Below are positions 51,055 through 62,900 of a DNA stretch of 64,000 bases, one piece after another. The DNA lies in the NCBI GenBank assembly GCA_001899635.1, contig MKVQ01000020.1:100051-164050 (forward strand). Direction: 5' to 3'. Numbering within the stretch: the first letter of the stretch is position 1; each line of letters opens with the position of its first letter. The notes under the pieces were generated by a model. The model ran no database searches. It saw only the letters and a program-made list of their open reading frames with translations, and was not told where the DNA came from. A program made the position numbers and the translations under genes. This DNA comes from Myxococcales bacterium 68-20. GTDB taxonomy: Bacteria; Myxococcota_A; Polyangia; Polyangiales; Polyangiaceae.

Positions 51055-51743
51055 GGCTTCCGGAAGGTGAGCGTCCAGTGACGATCGCTCGTCAGCTGGA
51101 CCGAACATCCGGCGAGGCCCGACGCGTTCGCCATCGCGGCGACCTCGTCCACCGTCAGCGCCGCATGGAGGGACGCCCGCAGCAGGTCGCGCTGGTTCTC
51201 GAACGATGCCTTCGCCGTGGGATTCGCCGGCGGCTCACCTGCGTAGAGCGCGACCAGGCGATCGACGTCGGCTTCGGTCGCCGGTCGCGCGAGATCGCGG
51301 ATGAAGACGAGCCCTCCGCTCGCGGTCACGCGGGCCATCTCCGCCAGCACGGCGCGGGGGTCGGGGATGTGATGGATGATCGAGTTCGAGACGGTCGTCG
51401 TGAAGGAGCCGTCTCCGTAAGGCATGCGCTTCGCGTCGATCTTCTCGAGGACCACGCGGTCCTGGAAGCCGGCGCGAGCGACGTTCTTCTCCCCGAGGGC
51501 GAGCATGTGCGTCGCCAGATCGATCGCGACGACCCGCAGGTCCGGCGCGCGCTTGCAGAGCTCGGTCGGAATGAGCGCGGTGCCGGTCCCGACGTCGAGC
51601 ACCGACGGACCGAGCTCGCCCTGCGCGAGGAGATCGGCGCAGAAGCGCTCGTTGACGAGCGCGTGGTCCATCGCGTCGTAGTCGCGCGCCTCCTCCGGAG
51701 TGTCCATCACCTCGGGCTCGAGGACCCTCTGCAGCGTCGACAT
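51051..51743 (-). CDS. Class I SAM-dependent methyltransferase
   Basis: 230 residues. SAM-binding motif I VLDVGTGTALIPTEL (about 48-62), acidic residue at the end of strand 2 (VVAIDLATHM), motif SFTTTVSNSIIHHIPDP (about 112-128) and LAEMARVTASGGLVFIRDL, as in UbiE/COQ5-like enzymes. The substrate is not evident. It sits 66 bp after the hydrolase gene and overlaps the SctQ-like gene by 4 nt, bridging the metabolic and secretion-type parts of the run. UbiE-like methylation together with a Coq4-type protein upstream might point to quinone or lipid chemistry, which is inference. Confidence 0.85.
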   Translation of the reverse strand: MSTLQRVLEPEVMDTPEEARDYDAMDHALVNERFCADLLAQGELGPSVLDVGTGTALIPTELCKRAPDLRVVAIDLATHMLALGEKNVARAGFQDRVVLEKIDAKRMPYGDGSFTTTVSNSIIHHIPDPRAVLAEMARVTASGGLVFIRDLARPATEADVDRLVALYAGEPPANPTAKASFENQRDLLRASLHAALTVDEVAAMANASGLAGCSVQLTSDRHWTLTFRKP

Positions 51744-51809
51744 GGCCGGCTCACGCTGCCAACTTGCTCGGTTCTTCGCAAGAGAAACCCCTGGCCGCCT
51801 CCGGCGGTC

Positions 51810-52739
51810 CTATCTCCGCAGGCCGACTTTCCGGGCGTGTGTAGCGATCGCACCGGCCAGGAGCGGGGTGACCGGCGCAGGGAAGCCGTGCCCCATCCCT
51901 CGAATGACGAGCAACTCGGCTCCAGGAATGAGCCGTTCCATGGCGACCGCTCCTCGAAGCGGCAAGAGTGGATCTTGCGAGCCGTGGATGACGAGCGTCG
52001 GCGTCTTCACGTAGCGGAGCTGCGCACGCCGCCGACCAGAGCTCTCGAAGATCGCGCCGAGGTGTCGTGCGCTCGCCACCGGAGAGGTGCCACCGTCCAC
52101 CTGTCCCACCGCGAGCGTACGCGCCGCAGCTTCGTCGAACGGGAACGCGTCGCCGTTCAAGAGACGGAAGGTCTCGACCAGCCGCTCGATCTGCGCGTCT
52201 CGTTCGCTCGGCAAGGGCGTCAGGAGAGCTCGAAGCGCAGAGACCTTTCCCACGGAGTAGCGGCGTCCTCCGGGACTCGACATGACGGACGTCATCGTGC
52301 GGAGGCGCTCGGGACGGAGGAGCGCCATCGTCTGAGCGATCATCCCTCCCATCGACGCGCCCGCGACGTGAAAGCTCTCGTGTCCCAGTGCGCTCATGAG
52401 ACCGAATGCGTCTTCGGCCATGTCCTCCAGGCGATAAGGCACGTCGACCGAGAGCCCGAAGAGCACACGACGCAAGGTCGACGGAATGTCCGGAGGCGGC
52501 GCGTCGATGCGTGAGGAATCGCCGGCGTCCCGGTTGTCCATGCGTACGACGCACAAGCCCGTGCCAGCGAGCGCGTTGCACAGCCCGTCCGGCCAGAAGG
52601 TCCGCCGCATCGAGAGCCCGGGGATGAGCAGAAGGGGCTCGCCGGAGCCGCGAACGTCGTACGCGATTTCGACGGCGCCGACGCGGACGCGTCCTTCCCG
52701 CTTCGAGCTCGTGCTCGATGACGGCAGCTCAGAGAGCAT
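51810..52739 (-). CDS. Alpha/beta-hydrolase
   Basis: 309 residues. Typical alpha/beta-hydrolase fold: oxyanion region LLLIPGLSMRRTFWPDGL, nucleophile elbow GASMGGMIAQ (Ser near residue 129), catalytic Asp in VIHGSQDPLLPLRG (near 257) and His in RGMGHGFPAPV (near 284). Probably an esterase or lipase; the sequence does not give the substrate. Its start overlaps the end of the SDR gene by 11 bp. A hydrolase of this class next to a Baeyer-Villiger monooxygenase fits ester cleavage after ketone oxidation. Confidence 0.9.
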   Translation of the reverse strand: MLSELPSSSTSSKREGRVRVGAVEIAYDVRGSGEPLLLIPGLSMRRTFWPDGLCNALAGTGLCVVRMDNRDAGDSSRIDAPPPDIPSTLRRVLFGLSVDVPYRLEDMAEDAFGLMSALGHESFHVAGASMGGMIAQTMALLRPERLRTMTSVMSSPGGRRYSVGKVSALRALLTPLPSERDAQIERLVETFRLLNGDAFPFDEAAARTLAVGQVDGGTSPVASARHLGAIFESSGRRRAQLRYVKTPTLVIHGSQDPLLPLRGAVAMERLIPGAELLVIRGMGHGFPAPVTPLLAGAIATHARKVGLRR

Positions 52740-53554
52740 CCGATGTCCTTTGCATGCGACCGAGCACCTTCCAGTACGAGACGGGGGCGACTCGCTCGAG
52801 GACCGAGAGCGCGACCGCGTCGTTGCCGACGATCACGCGAGGCTTGCGTGCTTCCATGCCGCGCACGATCGTCTCGCCCGCCACGGCGGGGGAGAGGCGA
52901 AGGAACTTGTCGAAGGCCGCGCGTCGACGCGCGATCTCCTCCTGGTCGACCCCTCGAGGGACACGCGCGTTCTTCGCGATGGAGGTCGCGACCCCGCCCG
53001 GATGTACGACCGTGACGCCCACCGTGGACCCCTCGAGCTCGTGCCGGAGCGACTCGGAGAATCCGCGCACTGCGAACTTGCTCGCGACGTAGGCGGTCTG
53101 TCCAGGCGGTGCGACCAGACCAAAGACACTCGATAGGTTCACGATGCGCGCGTCGTCGCTCCGCCGTAGCAGCGGCAGGAAGGCACGCGTCATCTGCACG
53201 ACGCCGAAGAAGTTGATCGAAAAGAGCCAATCGAAGTCGTCTTCACCGACCTGTTCGAAGGTGCCACCTACGGCGACGCCCGCGTTGTTCACGAGCAGAT
53301 CGACGCGTGGATGCTCCGCCTGAACTTCGGCGGGGAACTTCGTGACGGCGGCTCGATCGCTGACGTCGAGGCGGTGTCGGCTGACCAGGAGCGCTTTGTT
53401 CGGCACGAGGTCGGCGGTCTCCATGAGGCCAGCCTCGTTCACGTCGGCAAGCGCGAGGTGACATCCGCGCCGCGCGAGGGACAAGGCGATGGCTCGACCG
53501 ATGCCGCTCGCAGCACCCGTGACGACCGCGGTGCGGTCACGAAGGTCCATTCGC

Positions 53555-53562
<8 letters not shown>
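52729..53562 (-). CDS. Short-chain dehydrogenase/reductase (SadH-like)
   Basis: 277 residues with GGAGG 8-11 nt before ATG 53562. Classical SDR: TGAASGIGRAIA (about 15-26), DVSDR, NNAGVAVGG (about 91-99), catalytic Ser in NLSSVFGLV, YVASK (Tyr/Lys about 157-161), and PGGVATSI. It overlaps both neighbours (8 bp with the monooxygenase, 11 bp with the hydrolase). Such SDRs oxidise secondary alcohols to ketones, which would feed the adjacent Baeyer-Villiger enzyme. The C-terminal extension (about 225-277) is similar to that of SadH-type dehydrogenases. Confidence 0.9.
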
Positions 53563-55087
<1,525 letters not shown>

Positions 55088-55101
55088 GGTTTCCTCGCGT
55101 C

Positions 55102-55833
55102 CTACGTGACGATGCCTTGCTCACGGAGATCCGCAGTTCGCATCACCGTGTAGACGGGTGGTGCTCCGAGCCCGAGGAGCATACGGACGTCATCGATGGG
55201 CTTCTCGAGCAGCGACTCCCAGTCTCGAGAGGGGAGCCAAGCTGCTCGCCTGCCTCGGCGGTAGCCGTCGCGCACGATCGAGACGACATCCGTGCGTCCC
55301 GCGCCCTTGAGGACGGCAGCGAGGACGATCAGCCCGATCCCCAAGTTGCCCATCTGGGCGAAGGTGAATGCGAGCAGGCCCACTTCACCGAGAACGTCGC
55401 CCTGGTAGCCCGTTGCCGCATGCCACAAGTCATGCGTATCGCGCAGGCGATCGGAGATGAACTCCAGCTCCGCATCCTCGGCTTCGAGCCGTCTGTCGAC
55501 TTCGCTCGCATCGCGGATGCCTTGAGCCGAGATGTTCTCCCTCTCGACGAATGCGAGGTACGCGCGGCCGAGCGAGCCATCGGGCATCGCGCGGAGCCGA
55601 TCTCGATCGGCGAGGATCCCGACGATGTCGGGTCTGTCTCGCAGGATGCGCTGGCCCGTCTCGGTCTTCTGGAATTCCGCTCGGAGGCGCTCAGTGTGTC
55701 GCGTGCTCGACAGCGCTTCGATCAAGTTGAAGACCTGGGGGAGGTCGTCGGGATTCTCGATGAGTGCGCGAAGTGCCCGCGCCGCCCGAGTGAGATCGAC
55801 GAAGCGGCTGGCGACGGAGCGACTCGGATTCAT
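55102..55833 (-). CDS. Coq4-family protein
   Basis: 243 residues from ATG 55833. The hallmark Coq4 metal-binding motif HDxxH-x11-E is present as HDLWHAATGYQGDVLGE (about 135-151), followed by a helical segment LLAFTFAQMGNLGIGLIVLAAVL. In eukaryotes Coq4 acts in the ubiquinone-synthesis complex; bacterial homologues are often found next to oxidoreductases in steroid or lipid degradation clusters. It is the first gene of the minus-strand run and is divergent from the PucR-type regulator. The upstream extension of the frame to 56004 would overlap the divergent promoter and is not used. Confidence 0.85.
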   Translation of the reverse strand: MNPSRSVASRFVDLTRAARALRALIENPDDLPQVFNLIEALSSTRHTERLRAEFQKTETGQRILRDRPDIVGILADRDRLRAMPDGSLGRAYLAFVERENISAQGIRDASEVDRRLEAEDAELEFISDRLRDTHDLWHAATGYQGDVLGEVGLLAFTFAQMGNLGIGLIVLAAVLKGAGRTDVVSIVRDGYRRGRRAAWLPSRDWESLLEKPIDDVRMLLGLGAPPVYTVMRTADLREQGIVT

Positions 55834-56023
55834 GACGATCGTGTCCTCTCTTCGGCGAGCGCGCTGCAGAGCTGCTCGGCGAAGGCGTCCGGCGGTGCAG
55901 CCTTCGACGGGAGGCCATCCGAGGTGGAGCTCACGTCTCTCCAGCGCGGTGCGGGGCTCATCTGCTCCTCCGTACCGTCGGCTGTCCTCCTGGACAAGGT
56001 GCAAGAAGCACCATCAATCGCTA

Positions 56024-56036
56024 TAGATTGTGCAGC
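56024..56036 (+). promoter_or_regulatory. Putative leaderless promoter of the PucR-type gene
   Basis: TAGATT (56024-56029; overlapping TATAGA at 56022) is 7 nt before ATG 56037 with no Shine-Dalgarno. A short dyad TGTCC/GGACA (55983-55995) lies 40 bp upstream in the space shared with the Coq4-like operon. Confidence 0.45.
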
Positions 56037-57290
56037 ATGCACCACGACTCCACGTCTCCTTCGCGTTCGAAGGCACTCCCGTCGAAGCGCGTTCGCGAGC
56101 TGATCCGGCAGGGAGCCGAGCTCGCGTTGGGGGCGCCGCCAGAGTGGTTGGAACAGGCCTATGCCGAGACGCTCGCGACCAACCCGATCTTCGCGGTGGA
56201 CCCTGCGCTCGCGGAGTCCTCGCGGCACAACACGCGCGCGATGGTGTTCCACTGGGCCGCCGCCAACATGCGCAATCCTGGGGCACCGGTCGCTCCGAAC
56301 CTGGGCCCCGACGCACTCGACCTCGCGCGCGACCTCGTCCGCCGAGGCGTCTCGGACTTCGCGCTCCGCACGTTCCGGGTGGGCCAGGATCTGGCGTTCC
56401 GGCGCTGGATGCAGATCGCCTTCGGGCTCACGGCCGACCACGATGAGCTGCGCGAGATGCTCGATGTGACGGCGCGGTCCATCGCCGAGTACGTCGATGC
56501 GACGATCGAGGGACTCTCGGCCCGCATGAAGGCCGAGCGCGACGAGCTGACGCGCGGGACGCACGCAGAACGTCGTGAGGTCATCGCTCTCTTGATCGAT
56601 GGTGCGCCCATCCCTACGCGCGACGCGTCCTGGCGCCTCGGCTATGAGCTCGAGGGCACGCATCGGGCAGCGGTCGTGTGGAGTGCCGCGGCCGAGACCG
56701 ATCTCGCAGACATCGAAGCTGTCGCCGTGGCGATTGCGCGTGACGCAGGCGCATCGCGCCGGCTGGTCGTCGCCGCGAGCGCCGCGAGCGCGTGGGTATG
56801 GGTGCCCGCTCGAGGAGACTTCGAGCCGCTCGCATTGCGCGCCGCTCTACGCGCCAAGCCCGGGATGCGTGTCGCGCTCGGCTCGCTCGGGCGCGGCGTC
56901 GATGGATTCCGACGCAGCCATCTCGACGCGCTCACGGCGCAGCGAACCGTCGCGCGACTCGGGATGCGCGAGCCGTTGGTCACGTACGACATGATCCGGC
57001 TCGTCGACCTCGTCACACAGGATGTCGACGCAGCCGACACCTTCATCGCGCACACGCTCGGCAAGCTCGCGACCGCGAGCGCCGATCTTCGCGTGTCGCT
57101 CCGCGCCTATCTCGAGGAGGGATGCAACGCCTCGCTCGCCGCAGCCCGTCTCGGCACGCATCGAAACACCCTGCTTCGCAGGCTCGCCCGCGCCGAGGAC
57201 CTACTCCCACGGCCGCTCGATGGGCATCGAACGCATGTCGCGGTCGCGCTCGAGATCCTCGCGTGGCGAGTTGCACGGACCATTCCGTGA
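56037..57290 (+). CDS. PucR/CdaR-type transcriptional regulator
   Basis: 417 residues from ATG 56037 (a TTG three codons upstream is possible). The C-terminal helix-turn-helix of the PucR family is clear: LRAYLEEGCNASLAAARLGT then HRNTLLRRLARAEDLL (about 360-396). The middle contains a GGDEF-like degenerate region typical of CdaR proteins (VALGSLGRGVDGFRRSHLDALTA in parts), and the N-terminus is helical (RVRELIRQGAELALG). It is divergent from the Coq4/monooxygenase operon across a 203-bp gap and is its most likely regulator, presumably responding to a substrate or product. Confidence 0.88.
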   Translation: MHHDSTSPSRSKALPSKRVRELIRQGAELALGAPPEWLEQAYAETLATNPIFAVDPALAESSRHNTRAMVFHWAAANMRNPGAPVAPNLGPDALDLARDLVRRGVSDFALRTFRVGQDLAFRRWMQIAFGLTADHDELREMLDVTARSIAEYVDATIEGLSARMKAERDELTRGTHAERREVIALLIDGAPIPTRDASWRLGYELEGTHRAAVVWSAAAETDLADIEAVAVAIARDAGASRRLVVAASAASAWVWVPARGDFEPLALRAALRAKPGMRVALGSLGRGVDGFRRSHLDALTAQRTVARLGMREPLVTYDMIRLVDLVTQDVDAADTFIAHTLGKLATASADLRVSLRAYLEEGCNASLAAARLGTHRNTLLRRLARAEDLLPRPLDGHRTHVAVALEILAWRVARTIP

Positions 57291-58464
57291 GACTACCGCC
57301 AAGCGCGTAGTGCGGGCGGCGCCACGTTCAACCGCAAGCTCGCGATCAAGGCGAGGGGCGACTTCGTCGAGGTCGAGGCCGGCCCCACAGGAATCACGTT
57401 GACCGTCAACGGGGTGCAGGAAACTCCCCCGAACGTCACACCCGGCGGGCTGCAAATCACGGGGAGCGGGGCGAGCACCCTTGGTCGTGCTCCCCAACGG
57501 CACGAGTGTCGGCGCGACGCGTGTGACGGCAGACCCGGCCTACCTGGACTTCACGATCGTCGCATCGACCGCACAGGTGCAGCTAGCGTCCGGGTTGTGT
57601 GCGGCGACGCAGGGCTCGAGCTCTCCGGTAGCTGTATGGGAGTACACCGACCTGCGATCGGACGTGCGGGGCCAAGCGACGGCGCTCGATCGAGCCCCTG
57701 CGGGAGCTCCGATTCGCTACCGTGTCGACGTCGCGAACGCAGGCACGTATGCCCTCAACTCGATCGCGTTCGCTGCGCCGCCGAGCTGGGGACCGGCCAC
57801 GTCGTGGACCTGCGTCGGCCTCAACGGCGCGACGTGTCCCGCGGCGACGGGAACGGGCAACCCCGCGGGCCCGCTCGCGCTCCCTGCCTCGAGCACCTTG
57901 CGATACGAAATCACGGCGCTCGCGCCGAACCCCATCGTCGAAGGGACGGTGCTCGCGCGCGCGACCGCTCCAGCCTGGACGGTGCGCGCCGCCACGAGTG
58001 TCAACGACGCCAACCTCACGTGGGCTGGGCGCTACGTGGACGCTGACGGCGACGGCTATGGCGCCGAGCCCATGGTGTTCACCGCCCCCGGCGATGACCT
58101 GGTTTCGATCGGCGGAGACTGCGACGACAGCGATCCGACCGTGGTGCCGGGGACGGCCGCCTGCTGCGCTCAGCCGACCGATTGTGACGACGGAGACCCC
58201 TGCACCGAGGACGTGTGCACGGCGGGCGCGTGCAGCCATTCCCCGACGTGCAGCGCGGACGCCGAGCCGGATGCGGGCGCGGCCGACTCCGACCCAGGTA
58301 CACCACCGGCCGAGCCGACCGAGGCCGTCGCGTCCTCCGACGGGTGCGGCTGCCGCGTGGCCGGTGTTCCATCGCCGGCGAGCTCGAGCCTTCTCGCGCT
58401 CGGGCTCGCGGGGCTCGTGGGGCTCGCGCGCATTGGGGCGCGCCGTCGCGATGGGCGTCCTTGA
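57291..58464 (+). pseudogene. Truncated, frameshifted secreted protein with MYXO-CTERM tail
   Basis: Coding sequence begins immediately after the regulator stop without any start codon: FNRKLAIKARGDFVEVEAGP, then PTGITLTVNGVQETPPNVTP and STL (57327-57482). A one-base frame change near 57480 is needed to continue into VVLPNGTSVGATRVTADP and a 325-residue remainder. That part has DADGDGYG and GGDCDDSDPTVVPG (MopE-like calcium-binding type motifs), a CDDGDPCTEDVC Cys-rich segment, and a C-terminal DGCGCRVAG, hydrophobic helix and RRR, the MYXO-CTERM sorting-tag pattern. The N-terminal part and signal peptide are missing, so this is most likely a remnant; translation from the TTG at 57481 would give a protein without export signal. 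Confidence 0.6.
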
Positions 58465-58630
58465 CTCCGACGCCCACGGACGCCACGCCCCTCACGAGTC
58501 GACAGCCGGCACCTTCCACGACGGCGGGTGACGCGGACGGCAGCGCGACGACGCGCGACGCCTCGACGAAGGACACCGCGCCACCGTCGAGCTCCGATGG
58601 GCTTCCGCCGCCTCCGGTCGTGCTTTCTGG

Positions 58631-58643
58631 TACGCTCCGCGCG
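58631..58643 (+). promoter_or_regulatory. Putative leaderless promoter of the TPR gene
   Basis: TACGCT (58631-58636) is 7 nt before ATG 58644 with no Shine-Dalgarno, the same layout as at moxR, zapA and the PucR-type gene. Confidence 0.4.
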
Positions 58644-59291
58644 ATGGCGGTCGCTCGCGGTGCTCGCTCGAAGGTGTTCTCTCTGATCCTCGCCGTCGCC
58701 ATTCCAGCGATCGCGCTCGTGCCGCTCGTCGCCTCGGGCGAGCCGAAGTCGGCGAAGCCCGCGGCCAAAGAGGCCGACCGCGCCGAGAAGTACGACCCCG
58801 ACAACATCACCGCGATCAGCCAGTACATGGAGACGATCGCGAAGGGGAACGAGCGCTTTGTCGCCAAGGATCACACGACGGCGATCGACACGTACAAGAA
58901 GGCGATCCAGCTCAGCCCGCGAAACCCGCTTGCTCACCTCCTCCTCACGGAGGCCTATCTCGTGACCGGGAACCTGGGCGAGGCGGAGGCCGCGATCCAG
59001 CAGGCGTACGAGGCGGACTCGAAGAACGCGACGCTGCGCGGGCACGTCCTGCTCGTTCGTGCCGATGTCTTCGAGCGCCACAAGAAGTGGGATCAGGCGA
59101 AGCTCGCCTGGCAGGCGTACACGGAGCACGCGTCGAAGCTCGGCGCCGATGCCGGTGTCTACCCGCAGACGGGCGCCGAGCGCCTGAAGGCGATCCAGAA
59201 GATGCTCGATCTCGACAAGGCCTACGCCGTCGTGCGCGAGCGCATCGCGGCCGAGAAGGCCGACGCCGGCAAGGCCGCGCCGAAGAAGTAG
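58644..59291 (+). CDS. Exported TPR-repeat protein
   Basis: 215 residues. Signal peptide (hydrophobic core about 12-30, SLILAVAIPAIALVPLVASG), a short charged linker, then about three tetratricopeptide repeats (GNERFVAKDHTTAIDTYKKA, NPLAHLLLTEAYLVTGNLGE, VRADVFERHKKWDQAKLAWQ) spanning about 65-170, and a Lys/Ala-rich C-terminal helix. TPRs mediate protein contacts; the partner is unknown. It lies between the MYXO-CTERM remnant and a long repeat region and has its own apparent leaderless promoter. Confidence 0.8.
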   Translation: MAVARGARSKVFSLILAVAIPAIALVPLVASGEPKSAKPAAKEADRAEKYDPDNITAISQYMETIAKGNERFVAKDHTTAIDTYKKAIQLSPRNPLAHLLLTEAYLVTGNLGEAEAAIQQAYEADSKNATLRGHVLLVRADVFERHKKWDQAKLAWQAYTEHASKLGADAGVYPQTGAERLKAIQKMLDLDKAYAVVRERIAAEKADAGKAAPKK

Positions 59292-59983
59292 GGCGGCGGC
59301 TCGCCGGCGATCCCCGGCGTCAGAGCCGCGAAGAGCGATCCCTCGGCCGCGACGGCCGATGCCGAAGACCGGCGGGGACTGCTGCGCGGGAAGAAGAAGC
59401 CGAGCGAGCCGGCCGAGCCGTCACCGATGTCGCCCGAGCCGCTCCGCCCGTCGAGTGATCGTCCGAGAGCGACAATGCGTCGCGGGCGATGCGTGCCCGG
59501 TGTGGCGATCGTCGTGACCGGCGTGCCCAGAGGTATCCAGACCGGTCGCGACCGACGCTCCGAATGCCGATAGGTATCGACGACCCGGTCGCGACCGACG
59601 CTCCGAACACCGATAGGTATCGACGACCCGGTCGCGATCGACGCTCCGAACACCGATAGGTCTCGAAGACCCGGTTGCGACCGACCCTCGGCATACCCAT
59701 AGGCGTCGAAGGCCCGGTCGCGACCGGCTTCTCGGGTGGTCAGGGGGCTCCGCTTCGCAGCGGGCGCGGTCGCGCGGGCCGCCGTCTTCGGCGCGGGCTT
59801 CGCGTGCCGCCTCGGCGCCGCGGGCGCGCCTTCACCATGCGCGAGGCTCCTGACCTCGGGTGAAGAGACTCGGCGACGCGACGAGCACCATCCGCGCACG
59901 CCGGCGACGGGGAGCCGGAGCTTCCGTGATCCGACGCGGTGAGGGTGGCGTGCGCCACCCCTTCGCCGACCCGAGGCGCGCCC
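59292..59983. other. 692-bp intergenic region with 43-bp repeat array
   Basis: Between two convergent genes. Besides the repeat array (59499-59757) it has no recognised signal; no terminator hairpin stronger than the repeat palindromes is visible. Frames crossing it are artefacts, because the 43-bp period is not a multiple of three. Confidence 0.7.
59499..59757 (+). repeat. 43-bp palindrome-bearing tandem repeat, about 5.5 copies
   Basis: CCGGTYGCGACC or a close variant starts at 59542, 59585, 59628, 59671 and 59714, an exact 43-bp period, with a partial earlier copy near 59499. Each unit holds a perfect 10-bp palindrome GGTCGCGACC and a second dyad CGATA-GG-TATCG, joined by GACGCTCCGAACAC. 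The last copies are more diverged. No spacers are present. Confidence 0.88.
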
Positions 59984-62900
59984 TCAGTTGCCGATGGCGA
60001 TCTCGCGCGCGAGGAGCTCGTCGGCCGACTGCGTGAACTGCACGAAGCGGGCGTACTCCGCGCCCGGCTGAACGCGCCCGGCGGGGATGTCGACGACGCG
60101 CACGAGCTTGAGCGCGTTGCCCTCGACCGCGTCCTTGACGATGACCGAGCGATCGCCGTCGCGGAGCTCTCCGCCAGGGAGCGATGCCGGGAGGCGCATC
60201 GTGGTCGGGGCGATGATCTGGAAGTCGACCTCGACGTGTGACGAGCTGCCGAGGAGCAGCGGCGTCTGTCGCTGCGGGAGCGACGCGATCTGCGCGATGT
60301 CGACGGAGAAGAGCTGCTTCAGGAGGAGCTTGCCACCGCCGATGTTGCGTGCGAGCTGGGGCACGTCGGCCTTCATCTTGAGGACCAGCGGCGCGGCGAG
60401 GTCGTCCTTGTTCTCCATCCGGAAGTCCTTGAGCCGCGCGCCCGGGAGGTTGTTCGCGAGCAGGCGCGTCTCGACGAACTCGCTCCGCTTGCTCTCCGCG
60501 ACCCGATCGAACACGGCACGGAGGCCGATGCCCATGCGGCCGACGTAGGACTGCGAGAGCTCGACCGACGCCGAGCCGTCCTCCTTCAGGAAGGCGCGGC
60601 CCTCGATGCGGACGCCGTCGGCGTCGCCGAGCTGCGGAGTGGTCGTGCGCGGAGTGCCGGGGACGAGCCGGATCGCCGGCTGACCGCGCAGCTCCGCGGG
60701 GACGTAACCGAAGGGCGCGAACTTGTCGCGCAGCGTGAGCCAGCGGCCGTCGCCGCCGATGTCGAGGCGCGTGACGACGTTGTCGTAGGTCTCGACCTCG
60801 CTCATCTTGCCCGCAGGCGGCATCGCGATGCGGCTCTTCACGAGCGCGAGCTCGGCCTTCATGTCGAGGAGACGCATCAAGTAGGAGAACGCGGCCTGAC
60901 GCGAGCCGGCCCGGCCGGTGATCACGCGGCGGCCGTCGTTCTCCTGCGCGTCCTGCACGGTCTCGCCGACGAACTTGTAGAGTGCACGGGCTCGCTCGTC
61001 CTGCTTGGAGGCGGGGATGCCCTTCACGATCTCGCGGGCGACCCGGACGAGCCGCGGATCGACCGGCGTCTCCTCGCTCGCCGCGTCGACGTAACGGAGG
61101 AGCGTGTCCTCGAGGTCGATGCCCCACCCGATGCGCACGCTCGGGAGGAACTCGCGCGGGTTCGGAGCATCCGCCTCTTCGGGCGCGGGCGGGCTCTCGT
61201 CGACGCGCCAGCGACGCTCGAGGAACGGGCCGCGCTCGGCGGTCGTGGGCTTCGGGACCTGGCCGATCGTCTCGATCTCGACCGGGCGATCCTTCGGCGC
61301 CATCACGACGAACTCGCTCCGCCAGTAGCCCTTGTCGGCCTCGCGGAAGAACCAGTGCGGCCCGCGGTAGCGCTTGCCCTTCGCGCCTTCGCTCGGCATC
61401 GCGATGATGTGTTCGAGCTCGAAGTAGTCGCCCACCTCGAGGTGCGGCAGGGTCAGGGTCGGCTTGCCGGCGACGGGCTCGGGCTCGAGGATCGTGCCGT
61501 CCGGCTTGATCACCCGGAAGCGGAGCACGAGGCCCTCCGGCGGCTTCTGCTCTGACTCCCGGTCGACCGCCTCCTGCGATTGCATCCGGACGATCTCGTG
61601 CTCGAGCATCTCGCTCGAGCCGTCGGAGTGCACCCACACGGCGGCGTAGTCGAGGATGCGGGCGGCGTTGCCGTCCATGTGCTTGCCTGACTTCTCCCAG
61701 GCCTCGAACTCGCGGATGATCTTGCGGCCATCCATCCGGTACGGCTCGAGCAGGCTCGCGCCCTCGAGGATCTCGACGGCCTCGCGGATCTCGATCCCCT
61801 TCGCGCCCGCCTGGAGCGCGGCGGCGAGCGCCCGGCGGAGCGCGCTGGTGTCGCCTTGCGCATAGGCGTGATCGGCGAGCCGGAAGCGCGCCTGCACGTC
61901 GGCCGGGTTCTTCGCGAGCGCCTTCTCGAGCTGCGCGGCGGCTGCGCTCGGATCGCCCGACCGCATGAGGACGTCGGCGATGCGTCCCGCGATCTCCTTC
62001 CGATCGGGGCGGCGCTTCTCGAGGCGCCGGAGCTCCGCGATCGCCGCCTTCCAGTCGCGACGTGCGAGCGCGCGGTCGAGGTCGATCTCCGCATCGGGAT
62101 CGAGTTGCTTGATGCGTGCCGCGACCTTGTCGGCCTCGGCGAGCGCGCCGTCGTCCTCGAGCGCCGTGAGATGGAGGCCGAGCGCGTCGCGATCGTCGGG
62201 GAAGCGCTCGGAGAGACCCTTCACCGCGCGCATGCGCTCGGCGCGCCACCCGAGGCGGCCGTACACGCGCGCGAGCTGCTCGGTGACCTGCGGGACACCC
62301 GGCAGATCGGCCGCGAGCTTGCGGAGCGGCTCGACCGCCTCCACGAGGCCGCGTTGATCGGCGTCGTCGAGGACGAGCCACGCGCGGGCGTACCAGAGCC
62401 GGTCGTCCGCCGCGTAGGCGCGCGCATAGAGCTCTTTCTCCGTGATGCGGCGGACCTGCTCGGCGAACGCGAGGTCGCCGCGCGCGTACTGAGCGGCGAA
62501 CAGGAGCGCGATGGGCGCGGCGTCCTTCGGCTCGACGAGGGGCTGCATCAGCGTGGCGGCGACGTCGGAGAGGCCGTCGATCCACGCGGCATGCGCCGCG
62601 AGGGCGACGACGAGCGGCGACAGGCGCGCGTCGCGGCCTGCGGCGGTCTCCGCGACGATGCGGGAGATCGGGTTCGGATCGGGGAGTCCGACGGGACGGC
62701 CGATCCCGTAGGGCTTCGTCGCGTCGCTGTCCGTCGCGAGGTTGGCGGCGCTGCCGTCGAGGTTCATCAGGCGCACCGACGCGGCGTCGTTCATGACGCG
62801 CGCGAGGACGCGGTGCCGGCCTTTCGGCACGCGCACGGCTCCGCCGAACCGCTGCCACACGCCCCATTGGCGGAGATCGCGATCGACGACCAGTACGTCG

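Noticed and set aside
59499-59757. CRISPR array
   Set aside because: The repeats are head-to-tail without unique spacers, and no cas gene is in the window.
59222-59899. Minus-strand 225-codon ORF over the 43-bp array
   Set aside because: A 43-bp period shifts the frame in each copy, so a conserved repeat protein is impossible; overlaps the TPR gene end.
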